Below are positions 9,282 to 20,024 of a DNA stretch of 64,000 nt, in pieces; position 1 is the first letter of the stretch, and each line of letters begins with the position of its first letter. The notes beneath the pieces were generated by a model. It searched no databases, was not told the DNA's origin, and was given only the letters and a program-made list of their open reading frames with translations. Origin of the DNA: Winogradskyella aurantiaca (lineage in GTDB: Bacteria; Bacteroidota; Bacteroidia; Flavobacteriales; Flavobacteriaceae); assembly GCF_003362725.1 (NCBI RefSeq), contig NZ_QKTV01000003.1, positions 248,001 through 312,000 on the forward strand, written 5' to 3'. The position numbers and the translations under genes are program-made.

Positions 9282-9752
9282 TTAACTGAGAAGTTCAGCG
9301 AGCTCTTTATAACCTTTTGCTGTGGCATGATCCTTAGCCATCTTACCCTCACTATCCTTTAAACTCCTATCAGCACCAGCTGACAATAAAAAACGTACCA
9401 CCTCAATTTGATTGTACTGAGCAGCAAAGCTTAAAGCACTTGTACCCTTGTTATTCACTGCATTAATATCTGCACCAGCTTCAACCAGGATTTTGGCAAG
9501 ACTCACATCTCCCTTAAAACTCACGCCAATAAGTGCCGTATTTCCAGTGCCATCCTTGCCATCTACATTAGCATTATGAGCGATTAAACTTCGCGTAGCT
9601 CCCTCATTTCCGAAGTAGGTAGCGAAGATAAGTGGAGTAAATCCACGCTGATCAACCGCATCTACTAATAACGCATTTGTAGCCAATAAGGATTCTAATT
9701 GATCCTGATTGTTCGATGCAATAGCTCCAAAAAGTTGTTCTGTCTGTTCCAT
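9282..9752 (-). CDS. Ankyrin-repeat protein linked to catalase-peroxidase
   Basis: 156 residues made of about four ankyrin repeats. Each has the consensus TPLxxAxxxGxxxxVxxLLxxGA, for example GFTPLIFATYFGNEGATRSL and GTSALSFAAQYNQIEVVRFL. It has no signal peptide, so it is probably cytoplasmic. It lies 80 bp downstream of katG on the same strand. In Pseudomonas, AnkB is encoded next to catalase katB and is needed for full catalase activity; a similar helper role for KatG is inferred from the same pairing, not shown. A strong hairpin at 9768-9803 sits between the two genes and may reduce its expression relative to katG. Confidence 0.85.
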   Translation of the reverse strand: MEQTEQLFGAIASNNQDQLESLLATNALLVDAVDQRGFTPLIFATYFGNEGATRSLIAHNANVDGKDGTGNTALIGVSFKGDVSLAKILVEAGADINAVNNKGTSALSFAAQYNQIEVVRFLLSAGADRSLKDSEGKMAKDHATAKGYKELAELLS

Positions 9753-9767
9753 ATGTTTTAAAAATTT

Positions 9768-9803
9768 AAAAGAGGAATGCTTACAGGAAGCATCCCTCTT
9801 TTT
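9768..9803 (-). terminator. Intercistronic hairpin between katG and ankyrin gene (attenuator-like)
   Basis: Read on the minus strand, AAAAGAGG-G-ATGCTT pairs with AAGCAT-T-CCTCTTTT around a CCTGT loop, giving about 15 pairs with one G-U. It ends in TTTT and a further T-rich stretch. It lies just before the ankyrin ATG at 9752. It could terminate part of the katG transcript, or protect its 3' end as a processing stop. Confidence 0.65.
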
Positions 9804-9831
9804 AAGGTGTATTAATTAAACCTAACAACCA

Positions 9832-12313
<2,482 letters not shown>

Positions 12314-13033
12314 ATGATGTTTAAGAGAACCAATATTGAGGATCAGCTTTATCGGCTGAGAGCAAAGCAACTTACTGAAGAAGATTTATTGGATCAGGTG
12401 AAGGCAATAATTTCCAGGGACGATCAAAAAGATATCCAGGTACTTGAAACTTTAAACAATGGTAGTTCAGCGATTTCAAATGATTTTAATATTGATCTGT
12501 TACAAACTGGAAATATTTACCACCTGGATCAAATCAAGGAAATTTGCATTAATTATCGTCTACGCTTTTTAGACAGTAAATATTTTAAGGGGGAACTACC
12601 CTATGAAGCCATTTCAAAAATCAAGCAGTTAGAAAAAGACCATGAGACCAGTTTAAAGGGCTTTAAAATTATTGCCCCAAGCAAATTGTTCAAGTTAGAA
12701 AATGCAGATGACCCCTTATTATTTGCACCCCTTGGCAACGGATACTATTACCTAATCCATAAATGGGGAAACGACTTAAATCCCTTCCGTAGGTTATTAA
12801 TGCTGCCTTTCAAAAATTTTGAAAATTTGGTGTTCCTTATATTACTCGTGAGCTTTGCGGCAACTTTATTGGTACCAAATGGGCTATTTACCAATAACAT
12901 GGGAGCTGCAGAATTCTGGATGATCTTCTTTTTCATGTTTAAATCTGTGGCAGCCGTAACCATTTACTATGGCTTTGCTGCTGGTAAAAACTTTAATACC
13001 GCTATTTGGAATAGCAAATATTTTAACGCCTAA
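12314..13033 (+). CDS. Hypothetical protein with two C-terminal membrane helices
   Basis: 239 residues that I cannot assign to a named family. The first 165 residues are soluble and mixed alpha/beta, with acidic helices (RLRAKQLTEEDLLDQVKAII) and a strand-rich segment (PLLFAPLGNGYYYLIHKWG). Two hydrophobic helices follow at about 173-193 and 203-223, then a short polar tail. The soluble domain is therefore probably cytoplasmic with a C-terminal membrane anchor. It is divergent from katG and followed 63 bp later by a DUF2007 gene on the same strand. Confidence 0.68.
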   Translation: MMFKRTNIEDQLYRLRAKQLTEEDLLDQVKAIISRDDQKDIQVLETLNNGSSAISNDFNIDLLQTGNIYHLDQIKEICINYRLRFLDSKYFKGELPYEAISKIKQLEKDHETSLKGFKIIAPSKLFKLENADDPLLFAPLGNGYYYLIHKWGNDLNPFRRLLMLPFKNFENLVFLILLVSFAATLLVPNGLFTNNMGAAEFWMIFFFMFKSVAAVTIYYGFAAGKNFNTAIWNSKYFNA

Positions 13034-13096
13034 TCTTCTGAGGAATTAATTGGATGATTTTTCGTAACTTATTGCTACAAATTAAATCATCAACAT

Positions 13097-13342
13097 ATGT
13101 CTGACTTCAATTATATTCAAATATTCAGTGGTAGTTCTATTATAGTTAATCGCATTAAAATAGAACTGGAAAGTGTGGGGATCTCCCCTATCATTAAGGA
13201 CGAAGGCGAATCGCAGCGCCTGGCCGGTTATGGGTCCTTAAGCCAAGGCATTCAGGAGATCGTTGTAAGAGAGGATGAATTGGAAAAAGCTCAAATAGTA
13301 CTTGAACAAATTCAGAATGAATTAGACCTCAGCACTGATTAA
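13097..13342 (+). CDS. DUF2007 domain protein (putative signal-transducing protein)
   Basis: 81 residues, one compact domain: FNYIQIFSGSSIIVNRIKIE, then LESVGISPIIKDE, and EIVVREDELEKAQIVLEQ. This beta-alpha-beta pattern with a hypervariable middle is DUF2007, a small domain of unknown function often called a putative signal transducer by analogy with PII-like folds. There is no signal peptide. It sits between a membrane-anchored hypothetical protein and an NTF2-like protein. Confidence 0.8.
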   Translation: MSDFNYIQIFSGSSIIVNRIKIELESVGISPIIKDEGESQRLAGYGSLSQGIQEIVVREDELEKAQIVLEQIQNELDLSTD

Positions 13343-13382
13343 TCTCAATAAAACTGAATAACCCCTAATTTATATTAGCTAA

Positions 13383-13709
13383 ATGAGTCTCAAGAACTTT
13401 ATTGAGAATTGGGTAGCTGTATTCAACTCAGGAGATGCACATGTACTCTCTCAAATGTACCATGAGGATGCCATCAACCATCAGGTTAATCAAGACCCCA
13501 TTGAAGGACGAGATGCCATCAAACAAATGTTTAAAGACGAATTTCAGCAAGCTAAAATGGTCTGTCTTATAGAGTCAATATACGAAGATGGAGACTGGGT
13601 TATTTTGGAATGGAAAGATCCTCTAGGGCTGCGCGGCTGTGGCTTTTTTAAGGTGGTTAACGGAAAGATAAAGATCCAAAGAGGCTATTGGGATCGCCTT
13701 TTTTTTTAA
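13383..13709 (+). CDS. SnoaL/NTF2-like small protein
   Basis: 108 residues with the cone-shaped NTF2-like fold signature: an N-terminal helix (MSLKNFIENWVAVFNSGDAH), LSQMYHEDAINHQVNQ, PIEGRDAIKQMF, and strands ending RGYWDRLFF. These domains are enzymes (isomerase/cyclase) or binding proteins; the ligand cannot be read from sequence. The histidine-rich pocket residues (YHEDAINHQ) resemble SnoaL-type active sites. It is the first of four NTF2-like domains in this window. Confidence 0.78.
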   Translation: MSLKNFIENWVAVFNSGDAHVLSQMYHEDAINHQVNQDPIEGRDAIKQMFKDEFQQAKMVCLIESIYEDGDWVILEWKDPLGLRGCGFFKVVNGKIKIQRGYWDRLFF

Positions 13710-13815
13710 GGCAACATGGTTTGCCTATACCAAACGATTAATCGCCACTAGCATTTAATTAAAAACCTGCACCATCTATTTTCCTAAAAATTCATATTTA
13801 AAATTATCCATACTA

Positions 13816-14943
13816 TTGGGGATTTGGATCCTTGTCAACTCTCTCTTTATTTTAAAATACGGACCAAGGCAAAGTTTTATTCCAACAGCATGGTTGTTAG
13901 CAGGCTATGCGGTGTTTAGCGCCTTCCTATTCTTTAGTATTGCTAAGCTTAAAGCGTCATCACGATTTTTAATAGTGATTCCTAAATGGGCCTATATCGC
14001 AGTTGTTAGCATTATTGCGCTTGCCATGACAGTTTATATCCATTCTACAGACAGCCTAAGCATTAATGTCGACCGTTGGTCGGCTCTGGAGATTTCGGTA
14101 GAATGTCTCACTCAAGGCTTATACCCCTATACACGCATTGATCATATCGGTGGGGTGAGTTCCAATCTTCCGGGTTTGGCCTTTTTAGCATTGCCATTTT
14201 ATCTTTTAGGTGATGTGGGCTATCTGCAAGTGGCCACCTTTTTATTAGTAGCAACGTATGCGTATAGGCGCGCTAGAAACAGTTGGCATGCTGCCATACT
14301 TATATTGCTTTTTATCAGCTCTCCTGCTGTACTCTGGGAAATTGCGGTGAAGAGCGACTTTCTAAGCAACCTCCTTCTCTGCTTTCTGTTTATCGATTAT
14401 TGGATGCTTAAAAATTCTTCGCAGGAGTTAAGACGCCCCTGGTTATTAGGGGCGCTCACAGCTTTCTTTCTCTTAACACGAGGAGTCACACTAATCCCTT
14501 TAAGTATCTTATTCTTCGTGGCCTTTTGGAAGAGCACAACCAAGGCCAAACTTAAAATCATGGCCTCCAGTTTAATAAGCGGATTGTTGATCTGTCTTCC
14601 CACCCTATTGGCCGTTCCAGATTGGGAAACTCTTGTAGTTTTCAACCCCTTGGGCCGTCAAACTAATAAAGCACCTTTGTTCTTATACATGCTCTTACCA
14701 TTGGTTTTGTTGATTCCAAGGTATTATTCAACTTATAGGACCCGTCTCTTTATGTCGGCTCTTATATTGTTTACTTTTCCTTTAGTGGCACTTTTGTACC
14801 GAACTTATGATCTGGGTTGGTACAATGCCATTATGAATTTCAACTTCAATTTCTCATACCTAAACATGAGCCTTCCGCCTATTTTGTTCTGGCTGCTCAC
14901 TCAAAATCAACAGACTAAGAACGACCTCTTAACAAAGACATAA
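13816..14943 (+). CDS. Polytopic membrane protein, GT-C glycosyltransferase-like (hypothetical)
   Basis: About 375 residues with around ten hydrophobic helices. After the first helices a loop reads DRWSALEISVECLTQGLYPY, resembling the first luminal loop of GT-C lipid-linked sugar transferases, where Asp residues are catalytic; I infer only a resemblance. The start is uncertain: no ATG or GTG is available and TTG at 13816 is the first usual codon, but the frame is open back to 13759 and the first hydrophobic segment (LSILLGIWILVNSLF) begins a few residues before the TTG, so the true start could lie upstream. It appears to be transcribed with the preceding small genes. Confidence 0.6.
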   Translation: MGIWILVNSLFILKYGPRQSFIPTAWLLAGYAVFSAFLFFSIAKLKASSRFLIVIPKWAYIAVVSIIALAMTVYIHSTDSLSINVDRWSALEISVECLTQGLYPYTRIDHIGGVSSNLPGLAFLALPFYLLGDVGYLQVATFLLVATYAYRRARNSWHAAILILLFISSPAVLWEIAVKSDFLSNLLLCFLFIDYWMLKNSSQELRRPWLLGALTAFFLLTRGVTLIPLSILFFVAFWKSTTKAKLKIMASSLISGLLICLPTLLAVPDWETLVVFNPLGRQTNKAPLFLYMLLPLVLLIPRYYSTYRTRLFMSALILFTFPLVALLYRTYDLGWYNAIMNFNFNFSYLNMSLPPILFWLLTQNQQTKNDLLTKT

Positions 14944-15002
14944 AATAGAATCGTACCTTATTAATCTGCAATTCTTATCTTTAGGTACCTTATAAACGAA
15001 CT

Positions 15003-15764
15003 ATGGAACTCAAGAAAATAGAAGGTACTAATATCTACCAATTTCATGCTACAGGAACTATCTCTGAGGAAGACACCCGGCAAATGAATTTGGCCTTTCA
15101 GGAATTTAAAGACAATGGAGAAAAGATCAAACTTTTGGGAATTATAGACGATGTGCCCTTTCCGGACAGCTGGGGTTCCATTGGAGATTTGACTAAAATA
15201 AAAATGAATTCTCTAAGCGTTATTGAAAAATATGCGGTACTTACCAATAAGAAATGGATTGGCAATTGGGTGCCTATTGGTAATTTCTTTACTCCAGGCA
15301 TTGAAGTGAAGTCTTTTGATCATGATGCTTTTGATGAAGCAATTAATTGGTTGCAAGCAGCAACTGAAGAAGACGAAACTGTGGCTGCAGAGGACTACTT
15401 GTCTAACATTCCTATTAAAAAAATCTCAGAGAACGCTTATGAAATTCATATTGCAGAACAATCCGTAAATCTTGGAGCTATGTCGGCCATTTATGAGATT
15501 GTGAGCAATGTTGAAGAAGGTTCCAAAGTAAATCTGCTGATGCTCTTGGATTCTTTTCCTGGCTTCGATTCCTTTCAAACTTTTGTTGAGGGGCTTAAAA
15601 TTGATTTAAAGGCCATAGGGAGGATGGGAAAATTTGCTGTGGTCTCCGATGCTGGTTGGATAGACACCTATGCCAAAATAGGAGATTTTATGACCCCTGG
15701 ATTGGAAATGAAAGCGTTTGCTACAAGACAAGCTGAAGATGCCAGAGTTTGGATCACATCATAG
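15003..15764 (+). CDS. Tandem SpoIIAA-like (STAS/SEC14-type) domain protein
   Basis: 253 residues that are clearly an internal duplication. Residues 1-115 and 135-253 each follow the SpoIIAA-like (PF11964) plan and each end in a matching block: GNWVPIGNFFTPGIEVKSF in the first and DTYAKIGDFMTPGLEMKAF in the second. There is no signal peptide. The fold is related to STAS anti-sigma-factor antagonists and SEC14 lipid-binding domains; no ligand is known. Single-domain versions are common and the two-domain version is less so. It is followed by a DUF308/HdeD membrane protein on the same strand. Confidence 0.75.
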   Translation: MELKKIEGTNIYQFHATGTISEEDTRQMNLAFQEFKDNGEKIKLLGIIDDVPFPDSWGSIGDLTKIKMNSLSVIEKYAVLTNKKWIGNWVPIGNFFTPGIEVKSFDHDAFDEAINWLQAATEEDETVAAEDYLSNIPIKKISENAYEIHIAEQSVNLGAMSAIYEIVSNVEEGSKVNLLMLLDSFPGFDSFQTFVEGLKIDLKAIGRMGKFAVVSDAGWIDTYAKIGDFMTPGLEMKAFATRQAEDARVWITS

Positions 15765-15848
15765 TATTAATAACCATAAAAGATGACTAAGACTTGATCA
15801 AATCATATTGAATTAAAATAACAAATAAAACTAACTAAATCATTTAAA

Positions 15849-16445
15849 ATGAGTCAATTAAAATCAACAATTAAAGAAATTTCAGCAGCTATTAAAAATT
15901 GGTGGGTGTTTACCCTTTTAGGAATTTTATTTATTCTATTGGGCATTTATGTTTTTAATAATCCTGTATCAGCTTACCTTACCTTGTCCATGTTTTTTGC
16001 TGTGAGTATTTTAGTTTCAGGAATCTTCCAACTCTGGTTCGCCTATGCCAATAGAAACGAAATCGAGGGTTGGGGCTGGCAACTAGCATTGGCCATCATG
16101 GAGGTCATTATTGGTTTGGTACTCTTCAGTAATATAGGTCTAACCGCGGCTATTTTACCGCTATACGTAGGCTTCTGGTTGCTCTTTAGAGCCTTTGCTT
16201 TAGTAGGCTTCTCTTTTGAGCTAAAGTCCTATAAGGTCATGAATTGGGGCTATTATTTTGTGTTTGGCCTTCTCTTAGGGATTTTCGCCTGGTGCATCAT
16301 TATTAACCCACTCTTTGGAGGCATGACCATCGTTACCTGGACTGGCATTGCTCTGGTCATTGCGGGGATTGGTCATATCATGGTGTCCTTGAAACTGAGA
16401 AAGGTGAGTCAGAAACTAGTGGATTTTAAAGATAAACTGAATTAG
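15849..16445 (+). CDS. HdeD/DUF308 family membrane protein
   Basis: 198 residues with six membrane helices arranged as two similar three-helix halves, the DUF308 pattern found in E. coli HdeD, an acid-resistance membrane protein. Recognisable segments are WWVFTLLGILFILLGIYVF, LSMFFAVSILVSGIFQLWFA and WTGIALVIAGIGHIMVSL. It probably sits in the inner membrane; a stress role is known only for HdeD. Only 10 bp separate it from the next small membrane protein, so the two are likely co-transcribed. Confidence 0.82.
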   Translation: MSQLKSTIKEISAAIKNWWVFTLLGILFILLGIYVFNNPVSAYLTLSMFFAVSILVSGIFQLWFAYANRNEIEGWGWQLALAIMEVIIGLVLFSNIGLTAAILPLYVGFWLLFRAFALVGFSFELKSYKVMNWGYYFVFGLLLGIFAWCIIINPLFGGMTIVTWTGIALVIAGIGHIMVSLKLRKVSQKLVDFKDKLN

Positions 16446-16455
16446 ACTAATTTTT

Positions 16456-16947
16456 ATGAAAACTAAAATCGGTCTGTTCTTTATTGTTCTGGGGTTTATT
16501 TGCCCACTTATTGGACTCATCATACCAGTGTTCGGCTTCTCTGCTACTATGACCACAACACTGGTAGCATTTTTTCTAATAGGTGGCCCGGAGATTTTTC
16601 TCGTTTTGGGGGCGGCCCTTGCTGGTAAAGAAGGTATTATCATTGTTAAAAACCGGATCAAACGCCTCCTAGGCTTACCAGAAGGCAAGTACTACGCCAC
16701 TAACTCACAATACAATTTGGCCCTTATTCTAATGGTGATCTGGCTTATCAGTCTTACGCTGCCCTACTACATACCAGCTATTGAACAATTGCTAGAAGAA
16801 ACGAAATGGGAATGGTATTATTTTGTAATTGGAGATGTGGTGTTTGTATTAGCCATTATATTTATTGGTGGCGACCAACTAATTACAAAGTTTGCCAATT
16901 TGTTTACCTGGGAACCCTGGAAAACGGATGAGCTAAGTAATGAATAG
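16456..16947 (+). CDS. Small four-helix membrane protein (hypothetical)
   Basis: 163 residues with four hydrophobic helices (about 5-27, 34-56, 86-106 and 121-143). A positively charged cytoplasmic loop after helix 2 (KNRIKRLLGLPEGKYYATNS) follows GPEIFLVLGAALAGKEG. I do not recognise a characterised family; the first half resembles small transporter-associated membrane domains. It starts 10 bp after the DUF308 gene and ends before a good terminator at 16994. Confidence 0.68.
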   Translation: MKTKIGLFFIVLGFICPLIGLIIPVFGFSATMTTTLVAFFLIGGPEIFLVLGAALAGKEGIIIVKNRIKRLLGLPEGKYYATNSQYNLALILMVIWLISLTLPYYIPAIEQLLEETKWEWYYFVIGDVVFVLAIIFIGGDQLITKFANLFTWEPWKTDELSNE

Positions 16948-16993
16948 AAAGGTTTAAAAAAGACCTAGCTATTTAATTGACCTTATGTCCATT

Positions 16994-17027
16994 AGCCACA
17001 ATTGAATCAATTGTGGCTTTTGTTTTT
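16994..17027 (+). terminator. Terminator of the SpoIIAA-like/DUF308 operon
   Basis: AGCCACAATTGA and TCAATTGTGGCT are exact inverted repeats separated by one base (so the loop is about TTGAATCAA), followed by TTTGTTTTT. It lies 46 bp after the stop at 16947. Its position inside the longest upstream reading of the amidohydrolase frame is strong evidence that that gene starts further down, at 17091. Confidence 0.85.
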
Positions 17028-17090
17028 ACCAACACCTCTTCACCAAAGCTGAGATTATCAGTATCTTTAGAATCAAAACCGAAACCACCA

Positions 17091-18815
17091 ATGAAAAAAA
17101 GAAATTACGTGCTTGGATTAAGTCTTGTGCTTAGTCTAAACTTTATCAGCTGCAACTCTTCTAAATCGGAAACCGCTTCCATGATCATCCATGGCGGCAC
17201 TATTTACACCGTTGAAAACAATAATGCTACGGTAGAGGCCGTGGCCGTTAAAGATGGAGCTATCCTTTTTGCTGGAGATCTAGCTACTATAGAATCTTAT
17301 AGAACAGAAGCTACCGTTGACATCAACCTGGAAGGAAAAACCATGACACCAGGTCTAGTTGAGGGCCATGGGCACTTTATGGGCCTTGGGTACAACGAAT
17401 TAAATCTGGACCTTTTAAACACTACCAGCTATCAGGAAATCATTGACGCTGTTGCTGAACGCGTAGCCACTGCCGAACCTGGCCAATGGATAACTGGAAG
17501 AGGCTGGCACCAAAGTAAGTGGGATAGCCTCCCTGAAGAAATGGTGAATGGCTTCCAAACCCACCACCTCCTGAGTGAAGTATCACCAGATAATCCTGTG
17601 TACTTACGACACGCCAGTGGCCACGCAGGCTTTGCCAATGCTAAAGCCATGGAGATTGCTGGATTAGACGTTTATGCCAGAGAGGGTATAACTCCGTCTG
17701 ACCTAGTTGAAGGTGGTGAAATCTTAACCGATGCGATGGGTCGCCCTACCGGAGTCTTTAACGAGCGCGCCATGACCATGATCACCCAGCACATTCCCGA
17801 AAGCACCCCGGAAACCGATAAGCATGCCTTTGATTTAGCCATTGCCGCCTGTCATAAAAACGGTATTACCAGCTTTCATGATGCTGGGATCCCAAGAGAA
17901 ACCATTGAGTTATACAAATCCATGCAAGCTAAGGGTAAAATGGATGTAAGGATCTATGCCATGCTCACCGGATGGGATAAGGACCTGCTTAACGAATGGT
18001 ACGAACGCGGTATCATGGTGGATCCTGATCATCGATTTACCATTAGATCTGTAAAACTAAATTGTGATGGAGCCTTAGGTTCCAGAGGAGCATGGTTGAT
18101 ACAACCTTATACCGATAGACCTGATCATTTTGGTCATGAAACCTTACCTATGGAATTTGTAAAAGAAATAGCCGTCAGCGGCCTTGAAAATGGCTTTCAG
18201 GTATGTTCGCACGCCATAGGTGATCGAGCCAACAGAGAGATCTTAAACCGCTATCAGTTTGCGTTCAATAGAAACCCTGAGAAAGCTAAAAACCACCGTT
18301 TTAGAATTGAACATGCCCAACATTTGCATCCAGCCGATATTCCTCGCTTTGCAGAATTAAATGTAATTCCTGCCATGCAGGCCATTCATATGTCCTCAGA
18401 CAGACCATGGGCCATTAACCGTTTGGGCGAAAAACGGATTAAGGAAGGGGCCTATATGTGGCAAACCCTTCTTAAGAGTGGAGTACCTATAGTCAACGGT
18501 ACCGATGTACCTGTTGAACCTATTAATCCCATTCCAAGTTTTTACGCTAGTGTGAGTAGAAAAACATTAAAAGGTCAGCCAGAAGGCGGTTACGAACCTG
18601 CTGAAAAGATGACTCGTGAGCAGGCGCTGAGATCGTATACGCTGGATGCAGCCTTTGGGGCTTTTGAAGAAGATATAAAAGGATCCATCAAAGAAGGAAA
18701 ATTGGCCGATTTTACTATTTACAATCAGGACTTAATGACGGTTCCAGAAGACCAAATTCTGAATACCGAAGTGGTTATGACGATTTTTAACGGGGAGGTT
18801 GTTTACCAGAAATAA
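17091..18815 (+). CDS. Lipoprotein amidohydrolase, YtcJ-like (amidohydrolase family 3)
   Basis: 574 residues. The N terminus MKKRNYVLGLSLVLSLNFIS-C is a lipoprotein signal with the lipid-modified Cys at about residue 20, so the enzyme is exported and membrane-anchored. The metal-dependent hydrolase fold follows: IIHGGTIYTV, TPGLVEGHGHFMGLG (metal-binding HxH), HDAGIPRE, the CSHAIGDRANRE histidine, RIEHAQHL and NGTDVPVEPINP. YtcJ-like amidohydrolases hydrolyse amide or amidine bonds of mostly unknown substrates. An upstream extension of the frame back to 16977 overlaps the terminator at 16994-17027 and is rejected. An MBL-fold hydrolase follows 8 bp later. Confidence 0.88.
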   Translation: MKKRNYVLGLSLVLSLNFISCNSSKSETASMIIHGGTIYTVENNNATVEAVAVKDGAILFAGDLATIESYRTEATVDINLEGKTMTPGLVEGHGHFMGLGYNELNLDLLNTTSYQEIIDAVAERVATAEPGQWITGRGWHQSKWDSLPEEMVNGFQTHHLLSEVSPDNPVYLRHASGHAGFANAKAMEIAGLDVYAREGITPSDLVEGGEILTDAMGRPTGVFNERAMTMITQHIPESTPETDKHAFDLAIAACHKNGITSFHDAGIPRETIELYKSMQAKGKMDVRIYAMLTGWDKDLLNEWYERGIMVDPDHRFTIRSVKLNCDGALGSRGAWLIQPYTDRPDHFGHETLPMEFVKEIAVSGLENGFQVCSHAIGDRANREILNRYQFAFNRNPEKAKNHRFRIEHAQHLHPADIPRFAELNVIPAMQAIHMSSDRPWAINRLGEKRIKEGAYMWQTLLKSGVPIVNGTDVPVEPINPIPSFYASVSRKTLKGQPEGGYEPAEKMTREQALRSYTLDAAFGAFEEDIKGSIKEGKLADFTIYNQDLMTVPEDQILNTEVVMTIFNGEVVYQK

Positions 18816-18823
18816 AAGTCACT

Positions 18824-19591
18824 ATGACTATCCATCATATTAGAAATGCGACCATGATCATTGAATCCAATGATCATGTGTTGCTTATTGACCCCATGAT
18901 AGGAGATGTGAGCACCGCTGCCCCACCCTTTTCCTTTATTAGGTTCAAGCCGAAGAAAAACCCTATTGTTCCTTTACCGGATGGAGCTATGAATCTTATT
19001 AATAGAACTACCCATTGTTTGATAACCCATCAACATGCCGATCATTTGGATATGGCGGCACTGGACTTTTTAAGAGAAAATAATATACCCGTAACCTGCA
19101 GTCATCTTGACAAGGAGGACTTAAATAAAAAAGGACTTCAAATTGACAATAGTATTGAATACTACAAGACTCATGATTTTCTAGGCGGTAGCATTGAAGG
19201 CATCCCTGCGCGTCATGGCTATGGCTATGTAGCCAAACCAATGGGGAATGTCATGGGATATTATTTGAAGCTACCTAATGAACAATCCGTTTATTTGAGT
19301 TCGGACTCAATTTATACGGAGGATGTACAGAATGTCCTGCTAAAGAAACAACCTGACATTAGTGTGGTGGCCTGTGGGTCTGCTCAGTTGGATATTTTTA
19401 AGCCCTTGTTAATGACAATTGAAGATATTACGCGGTTTATTGAAGACGCACCTCATCAAGTTATTTGCAACCATCTGGAGGCGGTCAACCACTGCCCTAC
19501 CACCCGCAAGGGGTTAAAAGAACACCTAATTTCTAATGGGCTAATTGAGAAATGCTGGATACCTGCTGACGGGGATCAAAAACAGTACTAG
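18824..19591 (+). CDS. MBL-fold metallo-hydrolase (UlaG-like)
   Basis: 255 residues, a metallo-beta-lactamase fold. The dinuclear metal motif is LITHQHADHLD (HxHxDH), preceded by RNATMIIESNDHVLLIDPM and followed by a later histidine segment (IPARHGYG), DS in SVYLSSDSIYTE and ICNHLEAVNHCP. The arrangement resembles UlaG/YtnP-like cytoplasmic hydrolases rather than true beta-lactamases; there is no signal peptide. It starts 8 bp after the lipoprotein amidohydrolase and ends 3 bp before the DUF4174 gene, so the three probably form an operon. The substrate is unknown. Confidence 0.83.
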   Translation: MTIHHIRNATMIIESNDHVLLIDPMIGDVSTAAPPFSFIRFKPKKNPIVPLPDGAMNLINRTTHCLITHQHADHLDMAALDFLRENNIPVTCSHLDKEDLNKKGLQIDNSIEYYKTHDFLGGSIEGIPARHGYGYVAKPMGNVMGYYLKLPNEQSVYLSSDSIYTEDVQNVLLKKQPDISVVACGSAQLDIFKPLLMTIEDITRFIEDAPHQVICNHLEAVNHCPTTRKGLKEHLISNGLIEKCWIPADGDQKQY

Positions 19592-19594
19592 GGC

Positions 19595-20023
19595 ATGATC
19601 AAAAACCTATTAATCGTCCTAATTGTAATTATCCCGTCCCTAAACATAGCTCAAAAGCTATCGGGTTACCAATGGCATAATCGCCTTTTAGTTATTTCAA
19701 ATCCTTTAAATAATTTAGAAAAGGAAACTGAGCAACTAGAACTTCTTGGTTCTTTAGATCAGGACTTTAAAGAGCGTAAAATATTAGTCTTAAAACTTAC
19801 CAATCACAACTATACTGTCCTAAATTCTAACGTAACCACCAATACATCAGACCCAATAGGCATTGAAGGGCTTACGTTAAGTGAGAAGGAGTTTAGCATT
19901 CTGCTCATTGGCCTTGATGGAGGCATTAAACTGCGCCAAAACCAAAGTATTAAACGTGACGAGTTATTCGCAATTATAGACGGGATGCCAATACGACAAT
20001 CTGAACTAAGACAGAAAAACTAA
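19595..20023 (+). CDS. DUF4174 exported protein
   Basis: 142 residues with a signal peptide (about 1-19, ending LNIAQ). The mature part has the DUF4174 pattern: a strand with WHNRLLVISNP, a helix-rich middle, DFKERKILVLKL, and a conserved end LLIGLDGGIKLRQNQSIKRD. The domain has a thioredoxin-like layout (GLDGGIKLR corresponds to the strand after the cis-Pro region) but no CxxC. The function is unknown. It is the last gene of the amidohydrolase-MBL-DUF4174 group and is convergent with the SYLF gene, separated by one base between stop codons. Confidence 0.75.
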   Translation: MIKNLLIVLIVIIPSLNIAQKLSGYQWHNRLLVISNPLNNLEKETEQLELLGSLDQDFKERKILVLKLTNHNYTVLNSNVTTNTSDPIGIEGLTLSEKEFSILLIGLDGGIKLRQNQSIKRDELFAIIDGMPIRQSELRQKN

Positions 20024-20024
20024 T

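Noticed and set aside
16977-17090. An N-terminal extension of the amidohydrolase
   Set aside because: It contains the terminator of the upstream operon and would put residues in front of a complete lipoprotein signal.
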